64,000 bases of DNA from an uncultured Bacteroidales bacterium (GCA_902763885.1 CACWTU010000009.1:1-64000), one strand, 5' to 3'; positions 1-10,677 are shown, counted from the first letter of the stretch. Notes: generated by a model not told the origin, from the sequence alone. A program made the numbers and translations.

Positions 1-2
1 GT

Positions 3-89
3 CTGAGTACCGCTGAGATCCTGAGTCTGGGTTCCACCTCCGCATCCCTTGCCACCGTCGTGCTGGCTCTTTTGAACCTTTTGAAATAA
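3..89 (+). CDS. C-terminal fragment of an envelope protein, probably polysaccharide export (Wza/OPX-like)
   Basis: Only the last 28 codons are in the window, in the frame starting at base 3 and ending at TAA 87-89. The visible peptide is a hydrophobic, Ala/Leu/Val-rich helix ending in LLNLLK. It lies 5 bp upstream of a Wzz-like chain-length gene. In Bacteroidales capsule loci the gene before Wzz is commonly the outer-membrane export protein, which often ends in a hydrophobic helix. The identification is from position and composition only; any membrane protein tail would look similar. Confidence 0.45.
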   Translation: MSTAEILSLGSTSASLATVVLALLNLLK

Positions 90-94
90 CAGTT

Positions 95-1162
95 ATGGAA
101 AAAGATAAATTAATGCCGCAGATCAGTCTTGTCAAACTGATAATGCAGCTTTGGAGCAGGAAATGGACTATAGTCCTTGTGGCATTCCTCAGTGGAGTGC
201 TTGGTTTTGTGCTGGCTCTTGACATACCCAAAAGGTATAGGACCGTTGTTACTTTGGCTCCGGAATCAACAGAATCTGACATGGGGGCAACGGCATCATC
301 TCTTTCATCCATGTTGGGAATGACAATGGGTGCACCTGGCGGTGATGCCATTTATCCGGAACTCTATCCGGATATAATCAATACTACTCCGTTCTCTGTT
401 GAAATGCTTAACATTCCAGTGAGTACGATTGATGAATCATATAGCGGTGACTTGTATCATTATTTAAAATCTCACCAGAAATCACCATGGTGGAGTAAGT
501 TGAAAGCTAAGTTCAAGGCAATTTTTGCAAGTAAGGATATGGGTGCTTCTGATGTACTTGACCCGTACTGCCTTACAAGACGTCAGATGATTCTCATAGA
601 TTCATATCATAAGAAAGTAACCTGTGAGGTTGATGTCAAGACGAGCGTTATTACTTTGACGTCGGTTATGCAGGATAAACAGGTGGCATGCATTGTTGCT
701 GACAGCCTGTGTGTAAAGCTCCAGGAATATGTTACGGCATACAAGACCAATAAGGCCAAAAATGATTTGGCGACGATAAAGAAATTATATGATGAGGCCC
801 GGGACGATTATATGTATGCCCAACAGCAATATGCTTCTTTCTTGGACAAAAATGCCAATCTGGTTCGTGAAAGTGCAAAAGCAGAGGCTGTCAGACTTGA
901 AAATGAGCAGAATATGACTTTCGGCGTATATCAGGAGATGTCATCACAATTAGCAGCCGCAAGAGCCAAATTACAGGAACAGACTCCGGCATTCACTGTC
1001 TTGGAACCGGCCCGTCTTGCTGAATGGCATTTTGCGCCGAAGAAATCAGTTATTGCCATTATTTTTGCTTTTTTAGGTGGGATGGGCGCATGTCTATGGC
1101 TTCTCTATAAGATGAATGGAGTGGAAATAATGAATTGGTTCAAAAGTGAAGAAGAACAATGA
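95..1162 (+). CDS. Wzz-like polysaccharide chain-length determinant protein
   Basis: This 355-residue inner-membrane protein has the layout of polysaccharide co-polymerases. There is a first membrane helix at about residues 25-43 (VALVAFLSGVLGF region), a long periplasmic part with coiled-coil-like helices at about 215-300, and a second helix at about 320-340, followed by a short cytoplasmic tail. Such proteins set the length of O-antigen or capsule chains made by a Wzy polymerase. No Walker kinase motif is present, so it is a Wzz type and not a full tyrosine kinase (Wzc). Its stop overlaps the start of the epimerase gene by 4 bp (ATGA), so the two are translationally coupled. Confidence 0.85.
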   Translation: MEKDKLMPQISLVKLIMQLWSRKWTIVLVAFLSGVLGFVLALDIPKRYRTVVTLAPESTESDMGATASSLSSMLGMTMGAPGGDAIYPELYPDIINTTPFSVEMLNIPVSTIDESYSGDLYHYLKSHQKSPWWSKLKAKFKAIFASKDMGASDVLDPYCLTRRQMILIDSYHKKVTCEVDVKTSVITLTSVMQDKQVACIVADSLCVKLQEYVTAYKTNKAKNDLATIKKLYDEARDDYMYAQQQYASFLDKNANLVRESAKAEAVRLENEQNMTFGVYQEMSSQLAAARAKLQEQTPAFTVLEPARLAEWHFAPKKSVIAIIFAFLGGMGACLWLLYKMNGVEIMNWFKSEEEQ

Positions 1163-2319
1163 AAAGAGTAATGCTCGTGTTCGGAACTCGTCCTGAGGCC
1201 ATCAAGATGGCTCCTCTTGTACGTGAGTTCAAGAAATATCCTGATCTCTTTGATACTATAGTATGTGTCACCGGACAACATAGGGAAATGCTTGATCAGG
1301 TTCTTGATATTTTTGAAATCAATCCGGAGTATGACCTTAATATCATGCAGCAGGGACAGGATCTGTATGATATAACATCTAAGGTACTGTATGGTATGCG
1401 TGATGTGCTTGATGAAGCCAAGCCTGATGTGGTTCTGGTTCACGGTGATACTACTACATCTACATCAGCTGCTCTTGCTGCATTCTACAGGCAGATCCCG
1501 GTAGGACATGTGGAGGCTGGACTTAGAACACATGATATATACAGTCCATGGCCGGAGGAGATGAACCGCCAGATTACAGGACGGATAGCATCATTCAATT
1601 TTTCACCAACACCTCTCAGCCGTAAGAATCTGCTTGATGAGAATGTTGATGATGATAAGATAACTGTGACAGGAAACACCGTTATTGATGCCCTTCATAT
1701 TGTTGTTGACCGTATAAAGAATGATAAGGGACTGTCTAAAGAGTTACATTCTGTGTTGTTGGCATCGGGATATGATACAAACCGTCTGAATGACGGCAGA
1801 CGTATGGTGCTTATAACCGGACATCGCAGAGAAAACTTTGGAGACGGTTTCATTAATATATGTAATGCCATAAAGGACCTTTCAGCCAAATATCCTAATG
1901 TTGATTTCATTTATCCCATGCACCTGAATCCTAATGTCAGGAAGCCTATACATCAGGTGTTTGGAGATAATCTGAATGAATTCAGTAATCTGTTCTTTAT
2001 TGAGCCGCTTGAGTATCTTTCATTTGTATTCCTCATGGAGAAGAGCTACCTGGTTCTTACGGATAGCGGCGGCATTCAGGAGGAGGCCCCGGGGCTTGGC
2101 AAGCCTGTGTTGGTAATGCGTAATACCACAGAGCGTCCTGAGGCTCTTGAGTCAGGGACTGTCAAGCTTGTGGGAACTGATTATGAAAAGATTGTATCTA
2201 ATGTCTCAAGATTGCTTGATGATTCCAGTTTCTACGCGGAGATGAGTAATGCCGTGAACCCATACGGTGACGGACATGCATCGGAACGTATCGTTTCTTT
2301 TTTGAAGGATCATCTATAG
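1159..2319 (+). CDS. wecB: UDP-N-acetylglucosamine 2-epimerase (non-hydrolysing)
   Basis: This 386-residue cytoplasmic enzyme interconverts UDP-GlcNAc and UDP-ManNAc, giving ManNAc-type sugars for surface polysaccharide. Family signatures are complete: GTRPEAIKM near residue 9, HGDTTTS near 95, VEAGLRT and PEEMNR in the N-terminal lobe, GHRRENFG near 220, and SGGIQEEAP near 308, which shapes the UDP site. Length matches the family. It starts inside the stop of the Wzz-like gene. No UDP-ManNAc dehydrogenase (WecC) is visible here, so the product is probably used as ManNAc or oxidised by an enzyme encoded elsewhere. Confidence 0.93.
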   Translation: MKRVMLVFGTRPEAIKMAPLVREFKKYPDLFDTIVCVTGQHREMLDQVLDIFEINPEYDLNIMQQGQDLYDITSKVLYGMRDVLDEAKPDVVLVHGDTTTSTSAALAAFYRQIPVGHVEAGLRTHDIYSPWPEEMNRQITGRIASFNFSPTPLSRKNLLDENVDDDKITVTGNTVIDALHIVVDRIKNDKGLSKELHSVLLASGYDTNRLNDGRRMVLITGHRRENFGDGFINICNAIKDLSAKYPNVDFIYPMHLNPNVRKPIHQVFGDNLNEFSNLFFIEPLEYLSFVFLMEKSYLVLTDSGGIQEEAPGLGKPVLVMRNTTERPEALESGTVKLVGTDYEKIVSNVSRLLDDSSFYAEMSNAVNPYGDGHASERIVSFLKDHL

Positions 2320-2355
2320 AGATCTTTTTAAGCAGATGGATTGTCTTGAGAGCTT

Positions 2356-3516
2356 ATGATAGTTTATTTTATACCGATACTGCTTTGTTTTGCGACAGTA
2401 TTCTTTAAGGAATTGTCGGACAATCGCAAGTGGTACATCTGCTTGGGCGTATATCTATGTCTTTTCTACTGTTTCGGATATATGACCGGATCAGATTGGA
2501 GGGTATATGAAGACTGGTATTACAGTATTGACTTCAACAGGTTGTTTTATGACTATTACGCCGAACCGGGATACTATCTTTATATGTTGCTTTTCAGGTC
2601 TTTGGGGATTGGATTCTGGCCATATTTCATATTGACAAAGACAGTAATATTCATAATAATTTACAAAACCATCTTTGATTATTGCAGGGAAAGTGGATAT
2701 ATGACTCTTGTGTATTTCCTTCCATGGTTTGGCATGTATCTGTTGATAGACAATCCCATGCGCAACTGCATCGCAATAGCCATATTTGTTGTTTCTGTAA
2801 GATATGTCATTGAGCATAAATTCTGGAAGTTCCTGCTGTGTATGCTATTGGCTGCATCATTCCATTTTTCGGCCATAGTTATAATATTGCTGTATCCGTT
2901 CCTTAACCATAATATCAAGAGTTGGGTCTATGTTGTGCTCTTTTTCTTGATTAATATTTTATTTGCAGACAGGGGGCTCGTTATTAATATGATAAATTCC
3001 ACTTTTGGCAGGATTCCATATGTTCAAGATAAAATCATGGGATATCTGCTGTTGGATTCTGAGTTTGCAAAAGGTAAACTCTTTTCATTTGGAATGTTAT
3101 GGCAGATTGGAATTTTCATTCTGATGATTTGTTACAGAGATAGGATAACAGACTATATAGGAGGACCAAAGGGGCGCTTTGTATTCAATGCAGCCATGTT
3201 CTATATGTTGTTCTTGAGATTTGGCATGACGATAGAGGTCTTTGCAAGGATTCAACTGTATTTTTCTGTTTTTCTGGCTATTGCTGTGGGACTTGTCTTG
3301 CTCTCCTTTGATTACAGGTCCAGAATTATATATGTATGTGTCCTGTTAATGGTGTCTTCATATACTTGCAGGAGCAAAATTACCAGTTCGTCAGTATTTG
3401 TTCCTTACAGTAATATTGTTTTATATGCCATAAAAGGAAACTTTCCATCGTATTCGGAACGTTATTTCTATAATTACAAGTATAGTCCATACAGTTCTTC
3501 AGAAAAAGATAATTGA
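2356..3516 (+). CDS. EpsG/Wzy-like polysaccharide polymerase (polytopic membrane protein)
   Basis: This 386-residue protein is almost wholly hydrophobic, with about ten predicted membrane helices. It contains the EpsG-family features of a [11 protein letters not shown]-like loop near residue 50 and an FHFSAIVII helix near residue 175. EpsG/Wzy proteins polymerise lipid-linked repeat units in the periplasm. Its place between a chain-length regulator and a flippase fits that job. Primary sequence conservation is low in this class, so the assignment rests on topology, the FHxSA motif and context. It overlaps the weak upstream start of the next ORF, and the likely ATG of that gene lies 3 bp past this stop. 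Confidence 0.75.
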   Translation: MIVYFIPILLCFATVFFKELSDNRKWYICLGVYLCLFYCFGYMTGSDWRVYEDWYYSIDFNRLFYDYYAEPGYYLYMLLFRSLGIGFWPYFILTKTVIFIIIYKTIFDYCRESGYMTLVYFLPWFGMYLLIDNPMRNCIAIAIFVVSVRYVIEHKFWKFLLCMLLAASFHFSAIVIILLYPFLNHNIKSWVYVVLFFLINILFADRGLVINMINSTFGRIPYVQDKIMGYLLLDSEFAKGKLFSFGMLWQIGIFILMICYRDRITDYIGGPKGRFVFNAAMFYMLFLRFGMTIEVFARIQLYFSVFLAIAVGLVLLSFDYRSRIIYVCVLLMVSSYTCRSKITSSSVFVPYSNIVLYAIKGNFPSYSERYFYNYKYSPYSSSEKDN

Positions 3517-3518
3517 GA

Positions 3519-4322
3519 ATGAAACAAATCACATTGGATGAATTAAAGGTACTTCAACTGGAATTGTTGAAAAAGATTACAGATTATTGTGAGTCAAACA
3601 ATATTACATATTTTCTTGCATATGGAACATTGTTAGGGGCTGTAAGGCACAAAGGATATATTCCTTGGGATGATGACATTGACCTAATAATGCCACGGAG
3701 TGATTATAACAGGTTCCTGGAATGCTTTAACGGGCAGGTACCGAATCTGGTGGTTGCCGCTCCGGAAATAGATCCGGATTATTACGCACCTTATGCAAAC
3801 GTTTATGATGACAGAACATTACTTGTGGAGGATATTGTGTCACATGGAAAAAGAGATATTGGAATAAAGATTGACATTTTTCCATTGGATTATATTCCTG
3901 CTGAAGATCTTTATGACGAGATGTGGAATCAATCCAGGGCAGATCAATCCAGACTATATGTAAAGACCAAAAAGCTTTCTTATTGTCATGGCACTGAATT
4001 TATTAAACTTGCAGTAAGAAAGATATTGCTGTTGTTTTATTCAGTCAAAAGAATCCAGAAACGACATTTAAGACATATAAAAGATGAGCGGTATAAGAGT
4101 GACGGCCCTATGATGGATGTAGTCGAATTCACCTACAGACGCAAGATGCCACTTCATGAATCATTTTATTTTCCTGTGTCAAAAATATCATTTGAGGGGT
4201 ATGACTTTAATGCTCCTAATGATTATGACAAGGTGTTGAGAAATGTTTATGGTGATTATATGCAGTTGCCTCCAGAAGAGGAGAGGGTGCCAAAGCATTG
4301 TTTCAGAGCATATTGGAAATAA
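3519..4322 (+). CDS. LicD family phosphotransferase
   Basis: This 267-residue cytoplasmic protein carries the LicD nucleotidyltransferase-fold core, [20 protein letters not shown] at about residues 31-50, with the DDDID metal-binding acids. LicD proteins transfer phosphocholine or other phospho-groups onto glycans; the actual donor and acceptor cannot be read from sequence. The frame is open from a TTG at 3513 that overlaps the previous stop, but ATG 3519 (MKQITLDE) is the better start. It sits 3 bp before the flippase gene and is clearly in the same operon. Confidence 0.9.
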   Translation: MKQITLDELKVLQLELLKKITDYCESNNITYFLAYGTLLGAVRHKGYIPWDDDIDLIMPRSDYNRFLECFNGQVPNLVVAAPEIDPDYYAPYANVYDDRTLLVEDIVSHGKRDIGIKIDIFPLDYIPAEDLYDEMWNQSRADQSRLYVKTKKLSYCHGTEFIKLAVRKILLLFYSVKRIQKRHLRHIKDERYKSDGPMMDVVEFTYRRKMPLHESFYFPVSKISFEGYDFNAPNDYDKVLRNVYGDYMQLPPEEERVPKHCFRAYWK

Positions 4323-4325
4323 CAT

Positions 4326-5756
4326 ATGAAATACGACAGAAAGTCCTTCCTCAAATCATTTGTATGGAAGTTGCTCGAAAAAAGCAGCGTCCAGATGGTT
4401 TCGTTTGTTGTTTCAATCCTTCTGGCCAGATGGCTGTTCCCCGAGGACTATGGTATAATAGCTCTAATTATCATATTCATTGCACTGGCGGAGGTTATTT
4501 CTGAAGGCGGATTGAACACGGCTCTTATTCAGAAAAAAGAAGCTGACGATACGGACTTTTCTACAATTTTCTATGCCTCAACAGGCATGTCTATACTGTT
4601 GTATGTCGTGCTGTTTTTCTGTGCCCCGCTTATATCACGTTTCTATGATATAGACCAGTTGACAAAGGTAATCAGGGTGTTGGGCTTGTCGTTGCCGTTC
4701 TATGTCTTGAATTCTATACAGAGGGCATACGTGGCGAGAGAAATGTTATTTGACAAACTGTTTATATGTAGTTTGGTATCTGCAGTAATATCAGGTGTGG
4801 CAGGTTGTTGGATGGCATTGAAGGGATATGGAGTATGGGCACTTGTTGTACAGAAATTATCCAATCAGGCTTTAATTACATTTACAATGTGGTACATAGT
4901 CCGATGGAGACCGATCCTGAGATTTTCTTTTGCCAGTTTCAAGGCGTTATTCGGTTTTGGCTGGAAGATTTTCATGACCAATTTTATAGTCACCTTGTTT
5001 GTCAAGATGCGTCATCTGGTCATAGGAAAGATGTTTAATTCTTCAAATCTGGCCTATTTTGAAAGAGGAGACCAGTTCCCTTCGTTCATAAGTGACAATA
5101 TGGTTGCTGCAATCCAGTCTGTTCTTTTACCGACTTTTTCAGAACAGCAGGATGACCGTGAACGTGTCAAGTCGATGATGCGTCGTTCCACCAAATCCAT
5201 GGCACTGGTAATATGTCCGCTGATGGCCGGATTGTTTGTCATTGCAAAACCTCTTACGATACTTCTGCTTACCGAGAAATGGCTTCCTATAGTTCCTTTT
5301 ATTCAGATAATGTGTATTTCCAACATTTTTAAACCGCTTACAATTGCTAATGCTGAAGCTATCAAGGCTATGGGTTATAGTGATATCACCCTTAAGTTGG
5401 AATTGGTGAAAAAGGCCATTGATATTACAATTCTGGTTGTCAGTTGTTGTTTTGGACTAAAAGCCATTGCATATGGCGTGGCGCTTTATAATTTTTTGTG
5501 TATCTTCATTAATCTATATCCTAACATAAAATTACTGAATTATAGAATAAGAGAGCAGATTGCAGATGTGCTGCCATCTTACATATTGTCTTTCGTTATG
5601 GGGCTTTCAATAATCTGGGTTGGATATATGGACCTTACGCCTTTTGTTATGGTCATGCTTCAGATGATAGGCGGCATTGTCGTATATTTTGCTGTCAATT
5701 ATTTGTTTAGGATTGAAAGCTTTATGTATTTTTATAATATTGTAGTCAAGAAATAA
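4326..5756 (+). CDS. Wzx-like oligosaccharide flippase
   Basis: This 476-residue membrane protein of the MOP/PST superfamily has 12-14 hydrophobic segments. The N-terminal signature (LARWLFPEDYGIIAL near residue 35, then a GLNTALIQKK loop near 65) is typical of lipopolysaccharide and teichuronic-type flippases such as WzxC/TuaB. It moves lipid-linked repeat units to the outer face of the inner membrane for the polymerase upstream. It ends 17 bp before the end of a converging glycosyltransferase gene; no strong terminator is visible in that gap. Confidence 0.9.
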   Translation: MKYDRKSFLKSFVWKLLEKSSVQMVSFVVSILLARWLFPEDYGIIALIIIFIALAEVISEGGLNTALIQKKEADDTDFSTIFYASTGMSILLYVVLFFCAPLISRFYDIDQLTKVIRVLGLSLPFYVLNSIQRAYVAREMLFDKLFICSLVSAVISGVAGCWMALKGYGVWALVVQKLSNQALITFTMWYIVRWRPILRFSFASFKALFGFGWKIFMTNFIVTLFVKMRHLVIGKMFNSSNLAYFERGDQFPSFISDNMVAAIQSVLLPTFSEQQDDRERVKSMMRRSTKSMALVICPLMAGLFVIAKPLTILLLTEKWLPIVPFIQIMCISNIFKPLTIANAEAIKAMGYSDITLKLELVKKAIDITILVVSCCFGLKAIAYGVALYNFLCIFINLYPNIKLLNYRIREQIADVLPSYILSFVMGLSIIWVGYMDLTPFVMVMLQMIGGIVVYFAVNYLFRIESFMYFYNIVVKK

Positions 5757-5773
5757 GTAATTCTTTATTCTGA

Positions 5774-6976
5774 TCAGAATGAAAGATAGGTCCTTGTGAC
5801 TGATTCCTCTGTGTAATTCTCCGGGATATTCCATTTGTTACCTATATGGTCTTCCATATAGTCAGTATATATTCTTTCAATCTCTTGCATTATCCGGGTT
5901 TCATCCTCGTTTGATGCAAAATATGGTATATTGCCATTGATGAACAGATCATTCAATACACCTGTGGCTGGGCTGATCGCAAAAATAGGTATGCCGGACT
6001 GCATGAAATCAGACACTTTTGTGGGGAGGAATATACCTTCTTCACATTTTGCCTCGACAATGACTGCCACATCATAGTCTGCCAACATTTCTATACTGGT
6101 ATTATATGAAACAGGAGGAATGGTGTGTACGTGTTCCTGCAATGAATGACTGGCAATCTTCTGTTCTATATCCTGGCCCGTTACACCAAGTATGGAAACT
6201 TCCAATTTGGCATCCGGTTTCTTGTTGAAGAACTTTTCCAATGCTGAAAAGAACAGTTCTGGATCTCTTGGATAGTTGATGTTACCTGAATGGATCAATT
6301 TGAGACTGGCACCTTTTTTGCGTTGGGAGTAGTGTCCGTCCAATACTACATGTGGTATGACAGTAGTCCTGGATAGGGGTATGTCATACGTTTTCAGCAG
6401 ATGGTCGCGGAGACGTTCGTTCGGGAAGACATTGTTGTCTGTGTATTCCCGGATAATCCTTATACATTTACTGTCGCTGAATCCGGGTTTAAGATTCCAA
6501 TATCTGATATATGCATCGGGATATAGTATTCTTGGAAATGGGTCATTCCATGTCGCTATCCATTTTATGCCATGATGTCTTTTGAAATAATAACCAAGCA
6601 GGAATGAAGATTCATTCTTGGTCAGGATGTAGTCGTATCTGTTTTTCTTTACCAGACTCTTGATACAAGGAAATGCCTTTGCAGCCCAATGGGCTCCCTT
6701 ATATACTGTTCCGAATAACAGAAAACATTTGATATGCTCCAGTATGGTTTTGAGGTTAAGTTTGTTGTCTGCAACGATTATTGTATGGCTTTTGATCCTG
6801 ATGTTGAGTGACTCCATTGAATCTGAAGGGTAATTCTGCCAGTTGATTGCCTTTGAGACCAGGTCTATCTCAAATTGTCCGCATCTTGTCATTGCCTGCA
6901 GCAACTTGATATTTACGATACATTCTGCAGAAGTGACAGGGAATGAACCTGGGGCTATCATCAGTATTTTTTTCAT
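5774..6976 (-). CDS. glycosyltransferase, GT-B fold (GT4-like)
   Basis: This 400-residue protein starts MKKILMIAPGSFPVTSAE, typical for the N-terminal lobe of GT-B enzymes that act on surface glycans. The C-terminal lobe has a nucleotide-sugar region around residues 225-350, including SGNINYPRDPELF and a KCEEGIFLPTKVSDFMQSG stretch whose spaced acidic residues match the E-x7-E signature loosely. Donor and acceptor are unknown. It follows the GT2 gene by 15 bp on the same strand, and both are served by the promoter at 7831-7861. Confidence 0.78.
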   Translation of the reverse strand: MKKILMIAPGSFPVTSAECIVNIKLLQAMTRCGQFEIDLVSKAINWQNYPSDSMESLNIRIKSHTIIVADNKLNLKTILEHIKCFLLFGTVYKGAHWAAKAFPCIKSLVKKNRYDYILTKNESSFLLGYYFKRHHGIKWIATWNDPFPRILYPDAYIRYWNLKPGFSDSKCIRIIREYTDNNVFPNERLRDHLLKTYDIPLSRTTVIPHVVLDGHYSQRKKGASLKLIHSGNINYPRDPELFFSALEKFFNKKPDAKLEVSILGVTGQDIEQKIASHSLQEHVHTIPPVSYNTSIEMLADYDVAVIVEAKCEEGIFLPTKVSDFMQSGIPIFAISPATGVLNDLFINGNIPYFASNEDETRIMQEIERIYTDYMEDHIGNKWNIPENYTEESVTRTYLSF

Positions 6977-6991
6977 CTTGACTGAATAGTG

Positions 6992-7810
6992 TTATCTTTT
7001 GATTATTGTATTGATGCACGCCAGCATTCTGGTTGTGTAGAACCATAAGTTATAATGTAATGGCGCGGAAAAATAATACTTTGTGAACATGCGCATCTTG
7101 TCAAATGCCGCCTTGAATCGTGCTTTGTGATTATGATGCATTGCGGATTGCGCACTCTGTGGCCTGATTCGCCTGTAGTAAATGGCATTTTCATCGGTAA
7201 AATCAACCCAGCGTATCCTATCGGATATCAGGAACATGAATATGCTGTCTTCACCGTTCCTGAATCTTGTGTCAAAAAGTCTGTCTCCGATAATATCTTT
7301 GTGAATTAATTTCATGCATGGGCCTTGGAAGAATTTCTTTGCTTTGTAGAACGGCTGATGTCCGTATGGCTTACGCCTTGTATATTCATCTTCTATACAG
7401 TATGGCAGGATTGAATTGTCTTCATTCCTGAATGACACAGGATGACAGAGTGAAACGGTATCTCTATCGGCTTTGTCAAGAAGTTTTTCCAGAAATGTGG
7501 GTGAAACATAATCATCATCGTCAATAAAGCATATATATTTTCCCTTAGCTTGGGCTAATCCCATATTACGTGCATTGGACACATTCCCCCAATCTGAATG
7601 AAGTAATATTCCGCGCATGTCATATTCTATCCTTAGGCTTTCCAGCAGCTGTGACAGATCTGTTTTCCATGGCTCTTCACAGCCATTCAGGATAACAATA
7701 ACCTCAAACATCTCTTTGGATAATGATTGGACGGCTAATGAAGCCAGACACTTATCAATATATTTGTCAGGCTTGAATGAAGGTATGATTACAGATATCC
7801 TGGGATGCAT
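6992..7810 (-). CDS. glycosyltransferase family 2
   Basis: The first residues, MHPRISVIIPSFKPDKYI, and the later DDDDYVSPTFLEKL segment (the DxD metal site at about residue 95) identify a GT-A fold family 2 enzyme of 272 residues. The open frame extends upstream to 7849, but a perfect Bacteroidetes promoter covers 7831-7861, so ATG 7810 is the start; this also fits the usual family N-terminus. It adds a sugar to the growing repeat unit, with unknown specificity. It is first in a two-gene minus-strand unit inside an otherwise plus-strand locus. Confidence 0.88.
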   Translation of the reverse strand: MHPRISVIIPSFKPDKYIDKCLASLAVQSLSKEMFEVIVILNGCEEPWKTDLSQLLESLRIEYDMRGILLHSDWGNVSNARNMGLAQAKGKYICFIDDDDYVSPTFLEKLLDKADRDTVSLCHPVSFRNEDNSILPYCIEDEYTRRKPYGHQPFYKAKKFFQGPCMKLIHKDIIGDRLFDTRFRNGEDSIFMFLISDRIRWVDFTDENAIYYRRIRPQSAQSAMHHNHKARFKAAFDKMRMFTKYYFSAPLHYNLWFYTTRMLACINTIIKR

Positions 7811-7830
7811 TATGTTTTTAAATCCTAATG

Positions 7831-7861
7831 CAAACGTACGTAAAAACATTTTTAATTCAAA
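7831..7861 (-). promoter_or_regulatory. Bacteroidetes-type promoter for the minus-strand glycosyltransferase pair
   Basis: On the minus strand a TTTG (7861-7858) is followed after exactly 19 bp by TACGTTTG (7838-7831) and then C. This matches the -33 TTTG / -7 TAnnTTTG consensus at every fixed position. Transcription should begin near 7827, giving a leader of about 17 nt before ATG 7810. Confidence 0.8.
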
Positions 7862-7876
7862 TATGTCAATGAAAAA

Positions 7877-7908
7877 TTTGTGGTAGGTGTGAATATATGT
7901 ACTTTTGC
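7877..7908 (+). promoter_or_regulatory. Bacteroidetes-type promoter for the ATP-grasp/glycosyltransferase pair
   Basis: TTTG at 7877-7880 and TACTTTTGC at 7900-7908 are separated by 19 bp, matching the consensus fully. It diverges from the 7831-7861 promoter with 15 bp between them. It rules out the GTG start at 7880 for the downstream gene and supports ATG 7925. Confidence 0.8.
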
Positions 7909-7924
7909 ATATACAATAGAGAAG

Positions 7925-8806
7925 ATGAAGGCTTTCATTAAATATATCGCATCAAAGATTGGCAAGTTTAATCCGGAATTTATTGTGCGCATAAGATATT
8001 GGCTGCGTTTCCATAAACGGATAGATCTGGATAATCCCAAAAACCTGAATGAAAAGATCCAATACCTGTCATTGAGAACTGATACGAGTGCCTGGACAAG
8101 ATTGACTGACAAGTATCTGGTTCGTGATTATGTAAAGGAGTGTGGCCTGGAAGAAACACTTGTTCCTCTTCTTGGAAAATGGGACAGTGCCGATGACATT
8201 GATTTTGAGTCTCTCCCTTCACGTTTCATACTGAAAACGACACATGGTTCTGGCGACAGCATAATCGTGAATGACAAATCATGCTGTAACATTGATGAGA
8301 TAAGGTCTTCAATAAGAAAAACACTTAAAGAGACCTATGGCTTGAGTGAAGGCAATCCTCATTATTCCAGAATTAAACCAGCCGTTGTTGCAGAGGAACT
8401 GCTTGAAAACGATGAGGTGAGCGCAAGGTATTCTACTTCACTTATTGACTACAAGATATGGTGTTTTAACGGTAAGGCATATTATATCTGGACTTGTACT
8501 GACAGGACAAAACACGGAACAAGGGTCATGACATATGATAAAGAGTGGAATGCTCATCCTGAATATTCAGTCTTTACCAGCCATTATATGCGTGGTGAAA
8601 CCATTCCTAAACCTGATGGTCTGGACAGGATGTTAAATATTGCCGAGGCTCTGGCTAAGCCGTTTCCGGTAGTCCGTGTAGATTTGTATAATCTGCAGGG
8701 TAAGGTATATTTCGGTGAAATGACATTCACTTCATTGGGAGGTCTTATGGATTTCTATTCAAATGACTTCCTTAACTATACCGGATCACTAATTGATTTG
8801 CCATAA
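7925..8806 (+). CDS. TupA-like ATP-grasp protein
   Basis: This 293-residue protein begins MKAFIKYIASKIGKFNPEFI and contains the TupA-type core: NPKNLNEKIQYL near residue 37, a TDKYLVRDYV helix near 60, then KTTHGSGDSIIV near 105 and a metal/ATP site in YKIWCFNGKAY and DLYNLQGKVYFGEMTF. Such proteins occur in polysaccharide loci and are thought to ligate amino-acid-like or polyglutamate groups to glycans (family knowledge from teichuronopeptide TupA); the substrate here is unknown. It is cotranscribed with the following GT2 gene. Confidence 0.85.
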   Translation: MKAFIKYIASKIGKFNPEFIVRIRYWLRFHKRIDLDNPKNLNEKIQYLSLRTDTSAWTRLTDKYLVRDYVKECGLEETLVPLLGKWDSADDIDFESLPSRFILKTTHGSGDSIIVNDKSCCNIDEIRSSIRKTLKETYGLSEGNPHYSRIKPAVVAEELLENDEVSARYSTSLIDYKIWCFNGKAYYIWTCTDRTKHGTRVMTYDKEWNAHPEYSVFTSHYMRGETIPKPDGLDRMLNIAEALAKPFPVVRVDLYNLQGKVYFGEMTFTSLGGLMDFYSNDFLNYTGSLIDLP

Positions 8807-8866
8807 TCTTTGCTGATATAGTCTTTTTTACTACATTTGAGGCCGTTTTGTAAAACAAACCGATTA

Positions 8867-9655
8867 ATGACTGACGGCCTGGTTTCCATAATAACCACCT
8901 TATATAATTCTGAAAGCTTTATTGCCAAGACAATAGAGTCTGTTCAGGCTCAGACTTATACAAATTGGGAAATGGTCATTACTGATGACTGTTCAAGTGA
9001 CAATGGTCCGGAACTGGTTCTTCAGTATGCCTCCAAGGATCCCAGAATCAAACTTTTACGATTAGATCGCAATGGCGGGCCAGGTGTTGCCAGAAACAAT
9101 TCAATCCTTCATTCAGAGGGCAGGTATATAGCATTCCTGGACAGTGATGACATGTGGATGCCCGATAAACTGGAGAAACAACTGTCTCTTATGAATAAGA
9201 CGGGATGCGGAATGGTTTTTTCCAGCTATTACACTTGTGATGAGAATAACACTATTACCGGCATGGTAAAATGCAGACGAAGGATTCCGTATTGGCGGAT
9301 TGTCTGTGACAATGCAATAGGCTTCCTTACCATGATGTATGATACAAAACTCATAGGTAAAGAGTTGCTTCCGGTAATACGTAAACGTCAGGACTGGGGG
9401 CTTAATATCAAGATTTTGAGGAAGTGTCGTTTTGCATGCGGGGTTCAGGAACCATTGGCTATGTACTGCATACGTCAAGGTTCAGTATCCAGCGGCAAGT
9501 TCTCACTTATAAAATACAATGTGGCAATATATCATGAAGTGTTAGGCTACTCAAAGTTCAGGTCCGTTATCACTTTCCTGTTTGTTTTCCTTCCGTTCTA
9601 TTTTGGCAAGAAGTTGCTTAATTGTTTTGAAACGCTGTTCTATAAACAGGGATAA
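8867..9655 (+). CDS. glycosyltransferase family 2
   Basis: This 262-residue GT-A enzyme has the family start VSIITTLYNSESFI, the TDDCSSDNG nucleotide loop near residue 40, GGPGVARNNS near 73 and the FLDSDDMW metal-binding motif near 92. The frame can be extended to a TTG at 8837, but ATG 8867 gives the usual short lead before the first beta strand. The C-terminus has one hydrophobic stretch (VITFLFVFLPFYF) that may anchor it to the membrane. It is 60 bp downstream of the ATP-grasp gene and closes the locus. Confidence 0.88.
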   Translation: MTDGLVSIITTLYNSESFIAKTIESVQAQTYTNWEMVITDDCSSDNGPELVLQYASKDPRIKLLRLDRNGGPGVARNNSILHSEGRYIAFLDSDDMWMPDKLEKQLSLMNKTGCGMVFSSYYTCDENNTITGMVKCRRRIPYWRIVCDNAIGFLTMMYDTKLIGKELLPVIRKRQDWGLNIKILRKCRFACGVQEPLAMYCIRQGSVSSGKFSLIKYNVAIYHEVLGYSKFRSVITFLFVFLPFYFGKKLLNCFETLFYKQG

Positions 9656-9666
9656 CGATCTTTTAA

Positions 9667-10647
<981 letters not shown>

Positions 10648-10677
10648 TAAGGATTCCTGTTGCAGTTAAGTAAAACA

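Noticed and set aside
7850-8112. Open frame antisense to the ATP-grasp gene
   Set aside because: It overlaps a well supported coding region and a divergent promoter pair and shows no protein-family features.
1-9655. Invertible promoter of the kind that controls Bacteroides capsules
   Set aside because: No pair of inverted recombination repeats was found around the visible promoters; the locus 5' end lies outside the window, so it cannot be excluded there.
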